DNA from: Chloroflexota bacterium
GTDB lineage: Bacteria > Chloroflexota > Dehalococcoidia > Lucifugimonadales > UBA3495
Assembly (NCBI GenBank): GCA_022566155.1
Contig: JADFJS010000002.1
Location: 1 to 38,600 of the forward strand
Length of the DNA stretch: 38,600 nucleotides
Direction of reading: 5' to 3'
The position numbers and the translations under genes are program-made. The notes under the pieces were generated by a model. That model ran no database searches, was not told the origin of the DNA, and saw only the letters and a list, made by a program, of their open reading frames with translations. Positions 1 through 7,210 of the stretch are shown in pieces (position 1 is the first letter of the stretch; each line of letters begins with the position of its first letter).

Positions 1-429
1 CTGTGCCGCCGTTTCGTCGAGCTCTCCCGAAAAGCCGGGCACAATGTAGCCATGTCCCAGATTCCTTTCTTCCGCTACTTCTACGTGGCCGCCACAGAGG
101 CTGAGGCCAGGAAGGACAGCCAAGACGCCCTCAACTGGACCCTGGACATGACACAGTGGCGCCGTACCTTCACCGTCGGCAGCGAAGTGAATCTACGGTT
201 GCAAGACTGGCGAGATACCCGCAGCGAGCTGCCCCCCAGCTACGACTATCTCTGCGAGCACCGGGCGATCATCGGCACGCCCGACCAGTGCGTGGCCAAG
301 ATCAAGGAGCTGCAGCGACAGGGCATAGAATATTTCGGGTGCAACTTTTCCTTCGGCGGCCTGGAGCACGAAAAGCTCTTGCGCTCCATGGAGCTATTCT
401 CCAAAGAGGTTATGCCCCACTTCAAGTAG
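1..429 (+). CDS. LLM-class flavin-dependent oxidoreductase, C-terminal part (5' truncated by window edge)
   Basis: The frame is open from base 1 to the TAG at 427-429, so the ATG at 52 is internal and the gene starts outside the window. The visible ~142 residues resemble the C-terminal end of luciferase-like (LLM) F420/FMN-dependent monooxygenases: a helix, then the pattern IIGTPDQCVAKIKELQRQGI and a short strand and helix that close the TIM barrel in this family. The substrate cannot be told from this part. These enzymes are numerous in SAR202-type Chloroflexota (recalled knowledge), which fits the rest of the window. It converges on the small - strand gene that follows. Confidence 0.75.
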   Translation: MCRRFVELSRKAGHNVAMSQIPFFRYFYVAATEAEARKDSQDALNWTLDMTQWRRTFTVGSEVNLRLQDWRDTRSELPPSYDYLCEHRAIIGTPDQCVAKIKELQRQGIEYFGCNFSFGGLEHEKLLRSMELFSKEVMPHFK

Positions 430-519
430 CAGAGACCGCGGGCGTCCCCTTTTTATAGAATGGGTCTGGGGGGGCTCCCAATCTTCTCTCAGCTTTGACC
501 CGTTCGCTGATCCTGGGCG

Positions 520-921
520 CTACCCCTCGGCACGCTCCGGATGGAACCCGGAATGGTCCTCAAATGCGCCCACGGCGGGGTAGATCTGCCGGTACAGGCC
601 TCGCATCCGCTCCCGGATGTAGCTGTGGGCCCGGTCCCTTAGCTGGCTGGGCCGGGCGTTCTGCGCCTGGTATTCCTGGCTCTGTAGCGGGCTGGCATCT
701 TCCAACTCCCAGATGCACAGGTATCTCAGCACACCCTGGCCCTCTTCCAGCAGGAAACGGCGGGCACTTACATAGCCGGGTATACCCAGGCGTTCCGGCA
801 GGTGCTCGTCGTTGTACCACCGATTGAATTCCTCATCGTGCTCCGGGTCCACGTCCATCATCACGACCATGATGGTGGAGCCGATGGATTGCTTTGGCTG
901 TTGGCTTTCTTTGGTTGACAT
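520..921 (-). CDS. Small EthD/DUF4286-like dimeric alpha-beta barrel protein
   Basis: 133 residues. The start ATG has a good ribosome site (GGAGGAAA about 6 nt upstream on the - strand). The motif YNDEHLPERLGIPGY after a short beta strand (IMVVMMDVDPEHDEEFNRW) is typical of EthD- or DUF4286-like ferredoxin-fold proteins, which form dimeric alpha-beta barrels and often act on small aromatic or fatty molecules. The family call is by motif resemblance and the substrate is unknown. It is divergent from the CutS gene and convergent with the LLM oxidoreductase, so it may belong with either in a degradative pathway. Confidence 0.6.
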   Translation of the reverse strand: MSTKESQQPKQSIGSTIMVVMMDVDPEHDEEFNRWYNDEHLPERLGIPGYVSARRFLLEEGQGVLRYLCIWELEDASPLQSQEYQAQNARPSQLRDRAHSYIRERMRGLYRQIYPAVGAFEDHSGFHPERAEG

Positions 922-1138
922 ACTATTTCCTCCACATAAGGCGAGATCTTAGGTGCGCAAAGATGCCGATATAGGGGGGCCATGGAAGCCACGATCTCAT
1001 CGACGGAAGTGTTGCGAGGACGTGCCGGACACACGGCGCCGGCCAGCTTGTCAGAAAATAAGGCCTAGTATACCATTGGGACGTTTAACGACCCTCAGGC
1101 TCAAAAATCCCCGGCCGGGATCACCAGCGAGGAACGGA

Positions 1139-1645
1139 TTGATTCAGCGAGTTAATCTCAAGGTCAACGGCCAGGACCACCAGTTAGACATCCCCGCCCG
1201 GCGCCTTCTGGTGGACTGCTTGCGTTACGAGCTGGGCCTCACCGGCACCAAGGAAGGGTGCAGCGTGGGTATCTGCGGCGCCTGTACCGTTCTGATCGAT
1301 GGAGAGATGGCGGCCTCCTGCATCACTCTGGCCGCGGCGGTGGATGGCGCCGAGATCACCACCATCGAAGGTCTGGCCGGCGAAGACGGCCGGTTACACC
1401 CGGTGCAGCAGGCGTTCATAGACCACGGCGGATTCCAATGCGGCATCTGCACCCCCGGCCAGGTCATGGCCGCCAAGGCCCTCTTGGACCAGAACCCCAG
1501 TCCCACCGAGGATGAGATCCGGGATTGGATGATGGGGAACCTGTGCCGGTGCACCGGTTACTATGGAATCCTGGACTCGGTGGTCAAAGCGGCTGAAGCG
1601 TCAGAAACGTCAAGGGGCGCCAATGCCAGCAACAACGCTCAATGA
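1139..1645 (+). CDS. Xanthine dehydrogenase/CO dehydrogenase family [2Fe-2S] small subunit (CutS/CoxS-like)
   Basis: About 168 residues from the proposed TTG start at 1139, which has AGCGAGGAA just upstream at good spacing. The longer ORF to 953 adds an Arg/Pro-rich stretch unlike this family and is probably untranslated. Both iron-sulfur domains are visible: the plant-type ferredoxin cluster (CSVGICGACTVLIDG plus a later Cys) and the helical-bundle cluster (CGICTPGQVM and NLCRCTGY). The protein carries electrons from a molybdenum centre to the FAD subunit. It overlaps the next gene by ATGA, so the two are translationally coupled. The catalytic large subunit is not adjacent. Confidence 0.9.
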   Translation: MIQRVNLKVNGQDHQLDIPARRLLVDCLRYELGLTGTKEGCSVGICGACTVLIDGEMAASCITLAAAVDGAEITTIEGLAGEDGRLHPVQQAFIDHGGFQCGICTPGQVMAAKALLDQNPSPTEDEIRDWMMGNLCRCTGYYGILDSVVKAAEASETSRGANASNNAQ

Positions 1646-2544
1646 TCGATTTTGAGTTTCACAGCCCCACCACCCTGGAGGAAGCCTTCGATCTGCTGGA
1701 GCAGTACGGAGAGGACGCCCGGGTGATAGCCGGCGGGACGGCGCTGGTGCTCCAGATGAAGCAGCGGTTCGCCCAGCCGGGCCACGTGATCGGCCTGAGA
1801 AAGATTCCGGGGTTGAACTCGATAGCGATTGAAGCTATGGGAAGCAACGGCGATACCGGCAGCGTGCGCATCGGGGCGCTGTGCACTCAACGATCTATCG
1901 AATATTCAGAGATCATTGGGCAGAAGCTGCCCCTCGTAGCGGAAACCTTCCGCCGGGTGGCCACCCCCAGGATACGCAGCATGGCAACCATCGGCGGCGG
2001 ACTGGTCCACGGCGACCCCAACCAAGACCCTCCGCCCACGCTGATCGCCCTGGGAGCGTCGGCGGTTTTGACCTCCAGCCGGGGCCAGCGCGTTGTGCCG
2101 GTGGCGGAACTGTTTCTCGACTACTTCGAGACAGACCTCCGGCCGGGGGAGATCCTTACCAGCGTGGTCGTACCCCAGGCGCCTCCGGGTTCCGGGGCAG
2201 CCTACCTCAAGTTCCTTCCCCGGACCGCCGACGATTACGCCACGGTGTCGGTCGCCGCGGTGGTTACCGCCGGAGAAGACAATATGTGCCGGGACGTCCG
2301 CATCGTACTGGGCTCTGTGGGCGTCACCCCGGTGCACGCGTCGGACGCCGAGGATAGCCTGCGAGGCCGGCCTCTCAACGAAGAAAATATCCGTGCCTGC
2401 GCCGCCATGGTCAGCGATCTGGTAGACCCTCTGGACGATTATCGCGGTTCTGCCGCATACAAGCGGGAGATGGCCCAGGTGTTTACCCGGCGGGCCATAC
2501 AGCAAGCAATGGCCGCTATGTCACCGGAAAAGAACAAGGATTAA
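1642..2544 (+). CDS. FAD-binding medium subunit of a molybdenum hydroxylase (CutM/CoxM-like)
   Basis: 300 residues, normal for this family. The N-terminal PCMH-type FAD domain shows AGGTALVLQMK, and the second flavin-contact motif is TIGGGLVHGDPNQDPPP followed by TLIALGA. The usual sequence is TIGGN-x2-HADPAAD, so this copy has substitutions but keeps the glycine turn. The C-terminal CO dehydrogenase flavoprotein domain (LKFLPRTADDYATVSVAA) is present. It should accept electrons from the [2Fe-2S] subunit encoded just upstream. The ATGA overlap at its start and the 15 nt gap to the CoxG-like gene indicate one operon. Confidence 0.9.
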   Translation: MIDFEFHSPTTLEEAFDLLEQYGEDARVIAGGTALVLQMKQRFAQPGHVIGLRKIPGLNSIAIEAMGSNGDTGSVRIGALCTQRSIEYSEIIGQKLPLVAETFRRVATPRIRSMATIGGGLVHGDPNQDPPPTLIALGASAVLTSSRGQRVVPVAELFLDYFETDLRPGEILTSVVVPQAPPGSGAAYLKFLPRTADDYATVSVAAVVTAGEDNMCRDVRIVLGSVGVTPVHASDAEDSLRGRPLNEENIRACAAMVSDLVDPLDDYRGSAAYKREMAQVFTRRAIQQAMAAMSPEKNKD

Positions 2545-2559
2545 GCAAGGGATCATAGA

Positions 2560-3018
2560 TTGAAGCTGGAAAATCGCTGCCTGGTACCGGCGGACCTGGA
2601 CACCACCTGGGAATTGATCACCGACATTCCCCGGGCCGCCGCCTGCGTCCCCGGGGTAAAAGACGTTTTCCTCGAAGGGGAGAACCTGTACCGAGCCTCG
2701 CTTCAAGCGAGAGTTGGACCCATGGGATTCACCATGTCCGGGACCATCCTGGTGCTGGAGCAAGACCGGGAAAAGGGCGAGGCCAGGTTTCAGGTCAATG
2801 CCTCCGACCGGCGCCTGGGCGGCTCCATCCGGGCGGACATGACTTTGCGCCTGAGCGCTCAACCCCAGGGCCATACCGAGTTGCTCATCATCACCGACAC
2901 CACGTTTATGGGCAAGCTGGGAGAGATGGGACAACCCGTGATCCGCCGCAAGGCCAGCTCTACCCTGGAGCAGTTTGTCAAAAACCTGGCTAAATTATTA
3001 GAGACTCCCTCCGCCTGA
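2560..3018 (+). CDS. CoxG-like SRPBCC protein
   Basis: 152 residues, starting at TTG 2560 with AAGG a few bases upstream. It begins like CoxG proteins (PADLDTTWELITDIPRAAACVPG, the first strand and helix of the START/SRPBCC fold) and has MTLRLSAQPQGHTELLI later. CoxG of aerobic CO oxidisers has been linked to membrane attachment of the dehydrogenase and, in recent work I recall, to quinone delivery. Here it closes an S-M-G group with no large subunit. It lacks the C-terminal membrane anchor of some CoxG proteins and ends soon after the last helix. Confidence 0.8.
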   Translation: MKLENRCLVPADLDTTWELITDIPRAAACVPGVKDVFLEGENLYRASLQARVGPMGFTMSGTILVLEQDREKGEARFQVNASDRRLGGSIRADMTLRLSAQPQGHTELLIITDTTFMGKLGEMGQPVIRRKASSTLEQFVKNLAKLLETPSA

Positions 3019-3242
3019 CGCCTGTCCCGCCGCATCCTCCACTGTCCATCCCACGCCAAGCCGGAACGGAACGCCGGCACACCGCTATCTTTATCGACCG
3101 CAGGCTTTCTCTTTGTCCCTGAGTTAACGTATCGACCCTGGGCCTACATTGTCCTTTTTACCCTTTTCCCTCAACTCCCCTCTCGGTCCCGGAACGTAAT
3201 TGTTCCACACCGGGTCCCCCCAGCCACCCCACTCCAAGGTGC

Positions 3243-3290
3243 TGCCACCCACCCATAGGGTTTAACGCCCTGTGGGTAACCAAGGTGGCA
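3243..3290 (+). ncRNA. Stem-loop in the archaellin leader (possible regulatory RNA or terminator)
   Basis: TGCCACC (3243-3249) pairs with GGTGGCA (3284-3290), and inside it CCCATAGGG (3252-3260) pairs with CCCTGTGGG (3268-3276) around the loop TTTAACG. The two stems are separated by an asymmetric internal loop. No T-run follows, so it is not an ordinary intrinsic terminator. The nested structure suggests a functional RNA in the archaellin leader, though it might mark the 3' end of the CoxG transcript. Confidence 0.45.
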
Positions 3291-3340
3291 ACCCCGTGTG
3301 CCAGCGTTATGGGCCAACCCTACACTTATCTGAACACCAG

Positions 3341-3407
3341 GGAACGGCGAGCCGCGGATGAGTGGGCCAGGGCAGAAGGCTTCCACATCCGCCGACAACG
3401 CCGTTCC
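3341..3407 (+). ncRNA. Two-tiered perfect stem in the archaellin leader
   Basis: The outer stem GGAACGGCG (3341-3349) pairs exactly with CGCCGTTCC (3399-3407). The inner stem GCGGATG (3354-3360) pairs exactly with CATCCGC (3386-3392). Between them is an internal loop, AGCC on one side and CGACAA on the other, and the apical loop is 25 nt. This lies 53 nt before the archaellin start codon. Sixteen exact pairs around defined internal loops are unlikely by chance and resemble a ligand- or protein-binding RNA, but I do not recognise the class. Confidence 0.5.
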
Positions 3408-3417
3408 TAGCGGTTCA

Positions 3418-3427
3418 CACATATGTG
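3418..3427. promoter_or_regulatory. CACATATGTG palindrome upstream of archaellin gene
   Basis: A perfect 10-bp palindrome lying 32 bp before the archaellin ATG. It could be an operator for a dimeric regulator or a chance sequence. No clear promoter could be fixed in this region. Confidence 0.25.
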
Positions 3428-3459
3428 GGCAAATCTTAATTTCGAGAGGAGAGTTGACC

Positions 3460-4089
3460 ATGACCAGTATAAGGGGCAATTTTTTGCAGAGGCTACGGTC
3501 GCTGTTGCCCAGCCAACGAGGCATCACCGGACTTGAAACCGCCATCGTCTTGATCGCCTTCGTGGTGGTCTCGTCGGTGTTCGCCTTCGCGGCCCTGTCC
3601 ACCGGCCTGTTCTCCGCCGATAAAGCCAAAGACACCATTCAGGCAGGGCTTGCAGAGACCAGGGGCAGCATGGAGCTCAAAGGCTCTGTGGTGCTCACAT
3701 CGACCGTCGGCACCACCGGGGTTGTGTCCAACATCGCCTTCCAAGTGTCCAACGCCGCGGGCGGCGAGGCCATCGACCTGACCCCTGGCAAAACTATCAT
3801 CAAGTACAACGATGAAACCCAGTCGAGGATCTTCGACGCCGACAGTGGCTTTACCGTCACCCCAATCGGTAGTGCCGACAGCGACAAACTGCTTGAGCTA
3901 AAGGAGATCTACCAGATCGACATTATTAACCTTCATATCACCGGCGACAGTACCAGCAAGAATAATTTGTTGAACACGCTGGGTACCAACACGACCTTCA
4001 GCTTGGAAATAATTCCACCTAGGGGCGCAGTGCTCTTCATCGAACGCACCACGCCCGTTTACATGGACATCAGTACTTCGCTTGACTAA
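3460..4089 (+). CDS. arlB: Archaellin (archaellum filament subunit, FlaB/ArlB-like)
   Basis: 209 residues from ATG 3460, chosen for its strong ribosome site (GAGAGGAGA, 3444-3452); the ORF track start at 3358 is too early. The N-terminus is a class III signal peptide: a basic leader ending PSQRG, then ITGLETAIVLIAFVVVSS, with the conserved Glu at position 5 of the mature protein. This is the archaellin pattern, close to euryarchaeal FlaB, rather than the FTLIE pattern of type IV pilins. The rest is beta-rich with one N-x-T sequon (NTT), as expected for an archaellin outer domain. It is the only archaellin in the window and heads the operon for the ArlCDE, F/G, H, I and J proteins. A PibD/PilD-type peptidase must process it; none is encoded here. 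Confidence 0.92.
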   Translation: MTSIRGNFLQRLRSLLPSQRGITGLETAIVLIAFVVVSSVFAFAALSTGLFSADKAKDTIQAGLAETRGSMELKGSVVLTSTVGTTGVVSNIAFQVSNAAGGEAIDLTPGKTIIKYNDETQSRIFDADSGFTVTPIGSADSDKLLELKEIYQIDIINLHITGDSTSKNNLLNTLGTNTTFSLEIIPPRGAVLFIERTTPVYMDISTSLD

Positions 4090-4110
4090 CGGGCTACCTG
4101 TAAGTCGTGG

Positions 4111-4138
4111 GGCCGGTGGTACGCCAAGTACACCGGCC
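4111..4138 (+). terminator. Hairpin after the archaellin gene (attenuator or processing site)
   Basis: GGCCGGTG (4111-4118) pairs exactly with CACCGGCC (4131-4138), with a further TAC/GTA pairing across one bulged base. It begins 21 nt after the archaellin stop codon. No T-run follows, so it would act as a partial terminator or as a stabiliser of the archaellin mRNA. This could give more filament subunit than motor protein. Confidence 0.5.
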
Positions 4139-4280
4139 GGCACGGCAAATTCCGGCCCGGTCCAGCCAGCACAGTTAGTGGGCGCCTCACCCGAGCAGAC
4201 CTCGGCGGTGATATCCGTATCCCTGGAATCCACCACCGGGGCCTGTTCCCAAATACGACCTCCGGGCACAGGGATTCATC

Positions 4281-6065
4281 ATGGCGGATAAAGACACACG
4301 GGTAGACGCCCTGGAGGACGAGGTCAAGGTTCTCAAAGGCGAGGTCAGGCGGACGCTGGTGGACCTCCGGGCATTGCTGATGCGAGAGGACTCGCCCCTC
4401 AATGAAGGTTCGTTGGGACGCAGATCGACACCGATAGACTATGGCGCCGATGAAGGGCCTCCACAGGCACGAAAGGAAGTTACCGAGACGACAAAGGTGA
4501 TCGAGAACGAGCCGGCGGCGGCTGTACCGAGCGCCCCACAACCGGCTAATCCTGGTCAAGGAATCGGAAACGCCGCTCCACCATTTGCCGGTGTGGTCCC
4601 CGGTGGCATGTTTCCACCCCAAATGGGTCCTCAACCGGGGGCAGGTTGGCCCGGTCCTCAAGCAGTCCAAGCACCACCACCCCCAGCGCCAGCGCCAGCG
4701 CCAACACCACAAGCGTCGCCCGGCCTCGATGCGGCCATGGCCGAGCGAGAACGAAGGATGGTCGAACAGGAGCAAAGGATGGTGGAGCAGGAGCGGAGGA
4801 TCGCCGACCAGGAGCGGAAGATCGCCGACTCCGAGAGCGCCCGGGACCGCCGAGAACAGGACATCGCCAACGATGCAGTTAAACGGGAATCTCCCACTCC
4901 AGCCAGCCAGCCGGATTCCGTCGTGCCCGAAACAGTACGCACGTCTGTCGGAGGCAGGATGCAGGAAACGCCCACTCCAGCCAGCCAGCCGGATTCCAGC
5001 GTACCCGAAACAGTACGCACGCCTGACGAAGGCAGGATGCAAGAATCTACCCCTCCAGCCAACCAGCCGGACAGTGCATCCAAAACGGATCGCCCGCCCG
5101 AAGAAGTCAGGATGCAGGAAACACCGGCTCATGACAGGGAATCGGATCCTAGGCAGTCTGAGATGGAGCGCTCGTCCGTTGAAGTAGATCCGGAAATGAA
5201 CGGTATGGATCGGCCGGAGCCGCGGAAACGTCCTTCCGGCCGGATCCAAAACCAAGAACCCGAGGATGGTCAATCCGAGGAACCATCCCAGCCGAGACGG
5301 CTTGCCTCCCGTGGAGAACCCAGGCGTGAACCAGCGAACGACGATGTAGAGGTGGACTATGAGGATGGAGATCAGTTCGCCGGTAAGGATCAGATCGATG
5401 AACCCTATGATGACGAGTGGAACCAGCCGGACCGCGACATCTCATCTGGGCCCCGTCAAGAACAGCGGGGCCGGAAGCGAGTCTACTATGACGAAGACGC
5501 GGAGGCTGCCAGGCCTCGTTCCAGACTCCAGCATCAGGAGCAAGACTCGGCCGGCGCCTCTCAAGATTCTGATCGCCCTTCCCGCCGGCGGGTCAAGCCG
5601 GCGGAGTGGCGTCAACAGACCCAATCTGATAACGGACATGGTTACCATGAGAAATATGACGAGAATCAGAATATTAAACGCAACGGTACCGGCAGCCGGG
5701 TCTATGAAGAGTACTTTCAGCTCTTGTCTGAGACTGAGGAAAGCTACGAAGATAGCGGCGAAGCCTCCCCATCGGCGCCCATGGACATCAACCTGGTAGC
5801 CAGTTTGGTGCGCTGGGCATCGATCGCCAAACAAAGGGTGGGAGAGGACCGGTTATACGACATCCTGGAACTATACCTGCAATCGGGGCATGCTACCCCG
5901 GGGCTGCGCGAACTGCTAACACAAACCTCTGGGATGGCCGATGCTATGCCCCCTGAAACCAATCAAACCGCCCAAGAGTGTGTGGACCTGATATCCCACC
6001 TCCACGGCATACTCACCGGTTCCCTGGCCATCGCCAGAGTCCCACAGTTAAAGTTGCCGGCCTAG
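4281..6065 (+). CDS. ArlC-ArlD/E-like archaellum scaffold protein with long disordered linker
   Basis: 594 residues. Residues ~1-40 are a coiled coil with VRRTLVDLRALLMREDSPL, like archaeal FlaC proteins (coiled coil then a DLREL..NP motif). Residues ~501-550 match the FlaD/FlaE domain: LVRWASIAKQRVGEDRLYDI, then LELYLQSGHATPGLRELL. Between them lies a long low-complexity region: Pro/Ala-rich, then heptad-like Glu/Arg repeats (RRMVEQEQ, RRIADQER), then a 26-residue repeat in three copies, then a charged Asp/Glu/Arg stretch. In euryarchaea ArlC/D/E form the cytoplasmic ring around ArlH and link the motor to chemotaxis, which suggests the same role here. Archaeal versions are about 150-400 residues, so the linker is exceptional. 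The C-terminal domain decides the call. Confidence 0.75.
   Translation: MADKDTRVDALEDEVKVLKGEVRRTLVDLRALLMREDSPLNEGSLGRRSTPIDYGADEGPPQARKEVTETTKVIENEPAAAVPSAPQPANPGQGIGNAAPPFAGVVPGGMFPPQMGPQPGAGWPGPQAVQAPPPPAPAPAPTPQASPGLDAAMAERERRMVEQEQRMVEQERRIADQERKIADSESARDRREQDIANDAVKRESPTPASQPDSVVPETVRTSVGGRMQETPTPASQPDSSVPETVRTPDEGRMQESTPPANQPDSASKTDRPPEEVRMQETPAHDRESDPRQSEMERSSVEVDPEMNGMDRPEPRKRPSGRIQNQEPEDGQSEEPSQPRRLASRGEPRREPANDDVEVDYEDGDQFAGKDQIDEPYDDEWNQPDRDISSGPRQEQRGRKRVYYDEDAEAARPRSRLQHQEQDSAGASQDSDRPSRRRVKPAEWRQQTQSDNGHGYHEKYDENQNIKRNGTGSRVYEEYFQLLSETEESYEDSGEASPSAPMDINLVASLVRWASIAKQRVGEDRLYDILELYLQSGHATPGLRELLTQTSGMADAMPPETNQTAQECVDLISHLHGILTGSLAIARVPQLKLPA
4893..5126 (+). repeat. Three-copy 78-bp in-frame tandem repeat within the ArlCDE-like gene
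   Basis: Copies start at 4893, 4971 and 5049. The first two encode 26 residues each (PTPASQPDS..VPETVRT..GRMQE) and are nearly identical. The third is one codon shorter and more diverged. This looks like recent tandem duplication inside the disordered linker and would let the linker length vary between strains. Confidence 0.85.
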
Positions 6066-6122
6066 ATCGGCAGCCAATGAAATTCCCGGAGACATATCAT
6101 CGAAAAATCAATCTCCACAGCT

Positions 6123-6566
6123 ATGTTCCTGATTGCCAGCGTAATCGCCGCGCTGGCCCTGACCAACGCGGTGCTGCCCGCAATGGGGAAAAGCGCCAGC
6201 GCCCTGGTTTCCGCCAATAAATCTGCCGCCGAGCGCATCAAGACCGATATTGCCATTGTTCACGCCACCGGAGACGCGGCCAATGACCAAGTCACCGTCT
6301 GGGTAAAGAATATTGGAACTCAATCAATCAAGCAAATCGACGCCAGCGACGTGTTTCTTACCACACCCAGCAGCGTGCTAAGACTGCCTTATGTAAGCAG
6401 TTGCGCCAGCGAGTGCTGGGATTATTCCATAGAAGGCGGCGGTGCCGCCTGGATCCAAGCGGTGACGGTCAAGTTTACTATAAAAACCAGCGTGGATACC
6501 GGCAATTACAATGTTTCCGTTGCCGTGGCCAACGCAGTTAGAGCCGACAAAGATTTCAGCGTCTAA
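6123..6566 (+). CDS. ArlG-like archaellum stator protein
   Basis: 147 residues from the first ATG. One hydrophobic helix at the very N-terminus (MFLIASVIAALALTNAVLP) is followed by a helix and then a beta-rich domain (VTVWVKNIGTQSIKQIDASD). This is the layout of archaeal FlaG/ArlG, which forms a pseudo-periplasmic filament capped by ArlF-ArlG contacts that bind the S-layer. The start is uncertain: the frame is open upstream to 6081, a GGAGA site lies at 6088-6092, and the residues between (IEKSISTA) resemble the short tail before the ArlG helix, so initiation at a rare ATC codon near 6099 is possible. Position between the ArlCDE-like protein and the second single-span protein supports the call. 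Which of the two is F and which is G is inferred. Confidence 0.65.
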   Translation: MFLIASVIAALALTNAVLPAMGKSASALVSANKSAAERIKTDIAIVHATGDAANDQVTVWVKNIGTQSIKQIDASDVFLTTPSSVLRLPYVSSCASECWDYSIEGGGAAWIQAVTVKFTIKTSVDTGNYNVSVAVANAVRADKDFSV

Positions 6567-6612
6567 ATTTAACGTTTGGGGACGGAATCAACTTTGAGAA
6601 GAGGCAGGCCGC

Positions 6613-7131
6613 GTGGGCATCGTATTAGCGGGGTTTGTGGTAATCACCACCTTCTTGATGACCTCGGTGTTGATGTTTAGCGCATTTTTGTCCGCTTCTG
6701 TATCCCAGGGGGAATCATTGAGGGTGATCACTCACGTTAGCAGCGAAAGACTGGGCAGCGCACTATCCATAACTAGTGCATCCGTTGTCACCCCGGCTGG
6801 GCCGGACGTGGCGGTGCAGGTGGATAACAGTGGCAGCCAATCGGTGGTCCGCTTTGGCGAATTGGACGTGATCATAAAATACACCGATTCGGACAACACC
6901 GCGGCCCTGCGATACCTGGCGTATACCTCGGGCGCACTCGGCAACAACCAGTGGACGATCGCCACCACCGGGGTGCAGCCCGATAACTTCAACCCGGGGA
7001 TGTGGGACCCCGGTGAGACCCTGCCGATAGACCTGCGGGTGTCCCCAGCCATCAAGGCCGGGACCGCCGCAGAGGTAGTGGTGGGAACCCCATGGGGAGT
7101 AAACGATAAGAGTTCGATCGTCAACCCGTGA
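6613..7131 (+). CDS. ArlF-like archaellum stator protein
   Basis: 172 residues from GTG 6613, with a GAGAAGAGG ribosome site about 8 nt upstream. The N-terminal helix (GIVLAGFVVITTFLMTSVLMF) is followed by a beta-sandwich-like extracellular region rich in Asn, Ser, Thr and Gly. In archaea ArlF is a single-span protein whose soluble domain binds the S-layer and anchors the motor. Size, topology and position before arlH fit. Sequence resemblance is weak, as is usual for this family, so the call rests on topology and context. Confidence 0.6.
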   Translation: MGIVLAGFVVITTFLMTSVLMFSAFLSASVSQGESLRVITHVSSERLGSALSITSASVVTPAGPDVAVQVDNSGSQSVVRFGELDVIIKYTDSDNTAALRYLAYTSGALGNNQWTIATTGVQPDNFNPGMWDPGETLPIDLRVSPAIKAGTAAEVVVGTPWGVNDKSSIVNP

Positions 7132-7195
7132 ACGTGCCGGTCCAATCCCGGTTAGTTGGCGAATGTGTCTACGTGCTGGCTGAAACGTATCCCCG

Positions 7196-7206
7196 AAAGG
7201 AGGTGA
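7196..7206 (+). promoter_or_regulatory. Near-perfect Shine-Dalgarno of arlH
   Basis: AAAGGAGGTGA matches the 3' end of bacterial 16S rRNA along its whole length and lies 4 nt before the GTG at 7211. It fixes the arlH start and shows that this archaeal-type gene is equipped for bacterial translation. Confidence 0.85.
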
Positions 7207-7210
7207 CATC

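Larger units (their letters stand above)
3019..3459 (+). other. Intergenic region between the Cut/Cox group and the archaellin gene; structured leader candidate
   Basis: No convincing gene lies here; the ORF track extension from 3358 into the archaellin frame has no family match before 3460. Several perfect inverted repeats follow one another: a GGAAC/GTTCC hairpin near 3190-3205, the long stem-loop 3243-3290 and the two-tiered stem 3341-3407. The last part has a CACATATGTG palindrome (3418-3427) and the archaellin ribosome site. The layout suits a long 5' untranslated leader. I compared it from memory with c-di-GMP, c-di-AMP, TPP, cobalamin and fluoride riboswitch consensus cores and found no match. 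Confidence 0.5.

Noticed and set aside
953-1138. N-terminal extension of the CutS ORF
   Set aside because: Residues are Arg/Pro-rich and unlike the family; the TTG at 1139 has a proper ribosome site and gives the usual length.
3181-3459. Known c-di-GMP or c-di-AMP riboswitch before the archaellin gene
   Set aside because: The conserved core strings of these classes are not present; kept only as an unclassified structured leader.
4082-4291. 69-aa ORF between archaellin and ArlCDE-like genes
   Set aside because: Overlaps the archaellin end and hairpin 4111-4138, starts at TTG without a ribosome site, Pro/Thr/Gly-rich with no family features.
4086-5273. 395-aa - strand ORF opposite the ArlCDE-like gene
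   Set aside because: Antisense shadow of a GC-rich low-complexity gene; Arg/His/Trp-rich with no domain pattern.
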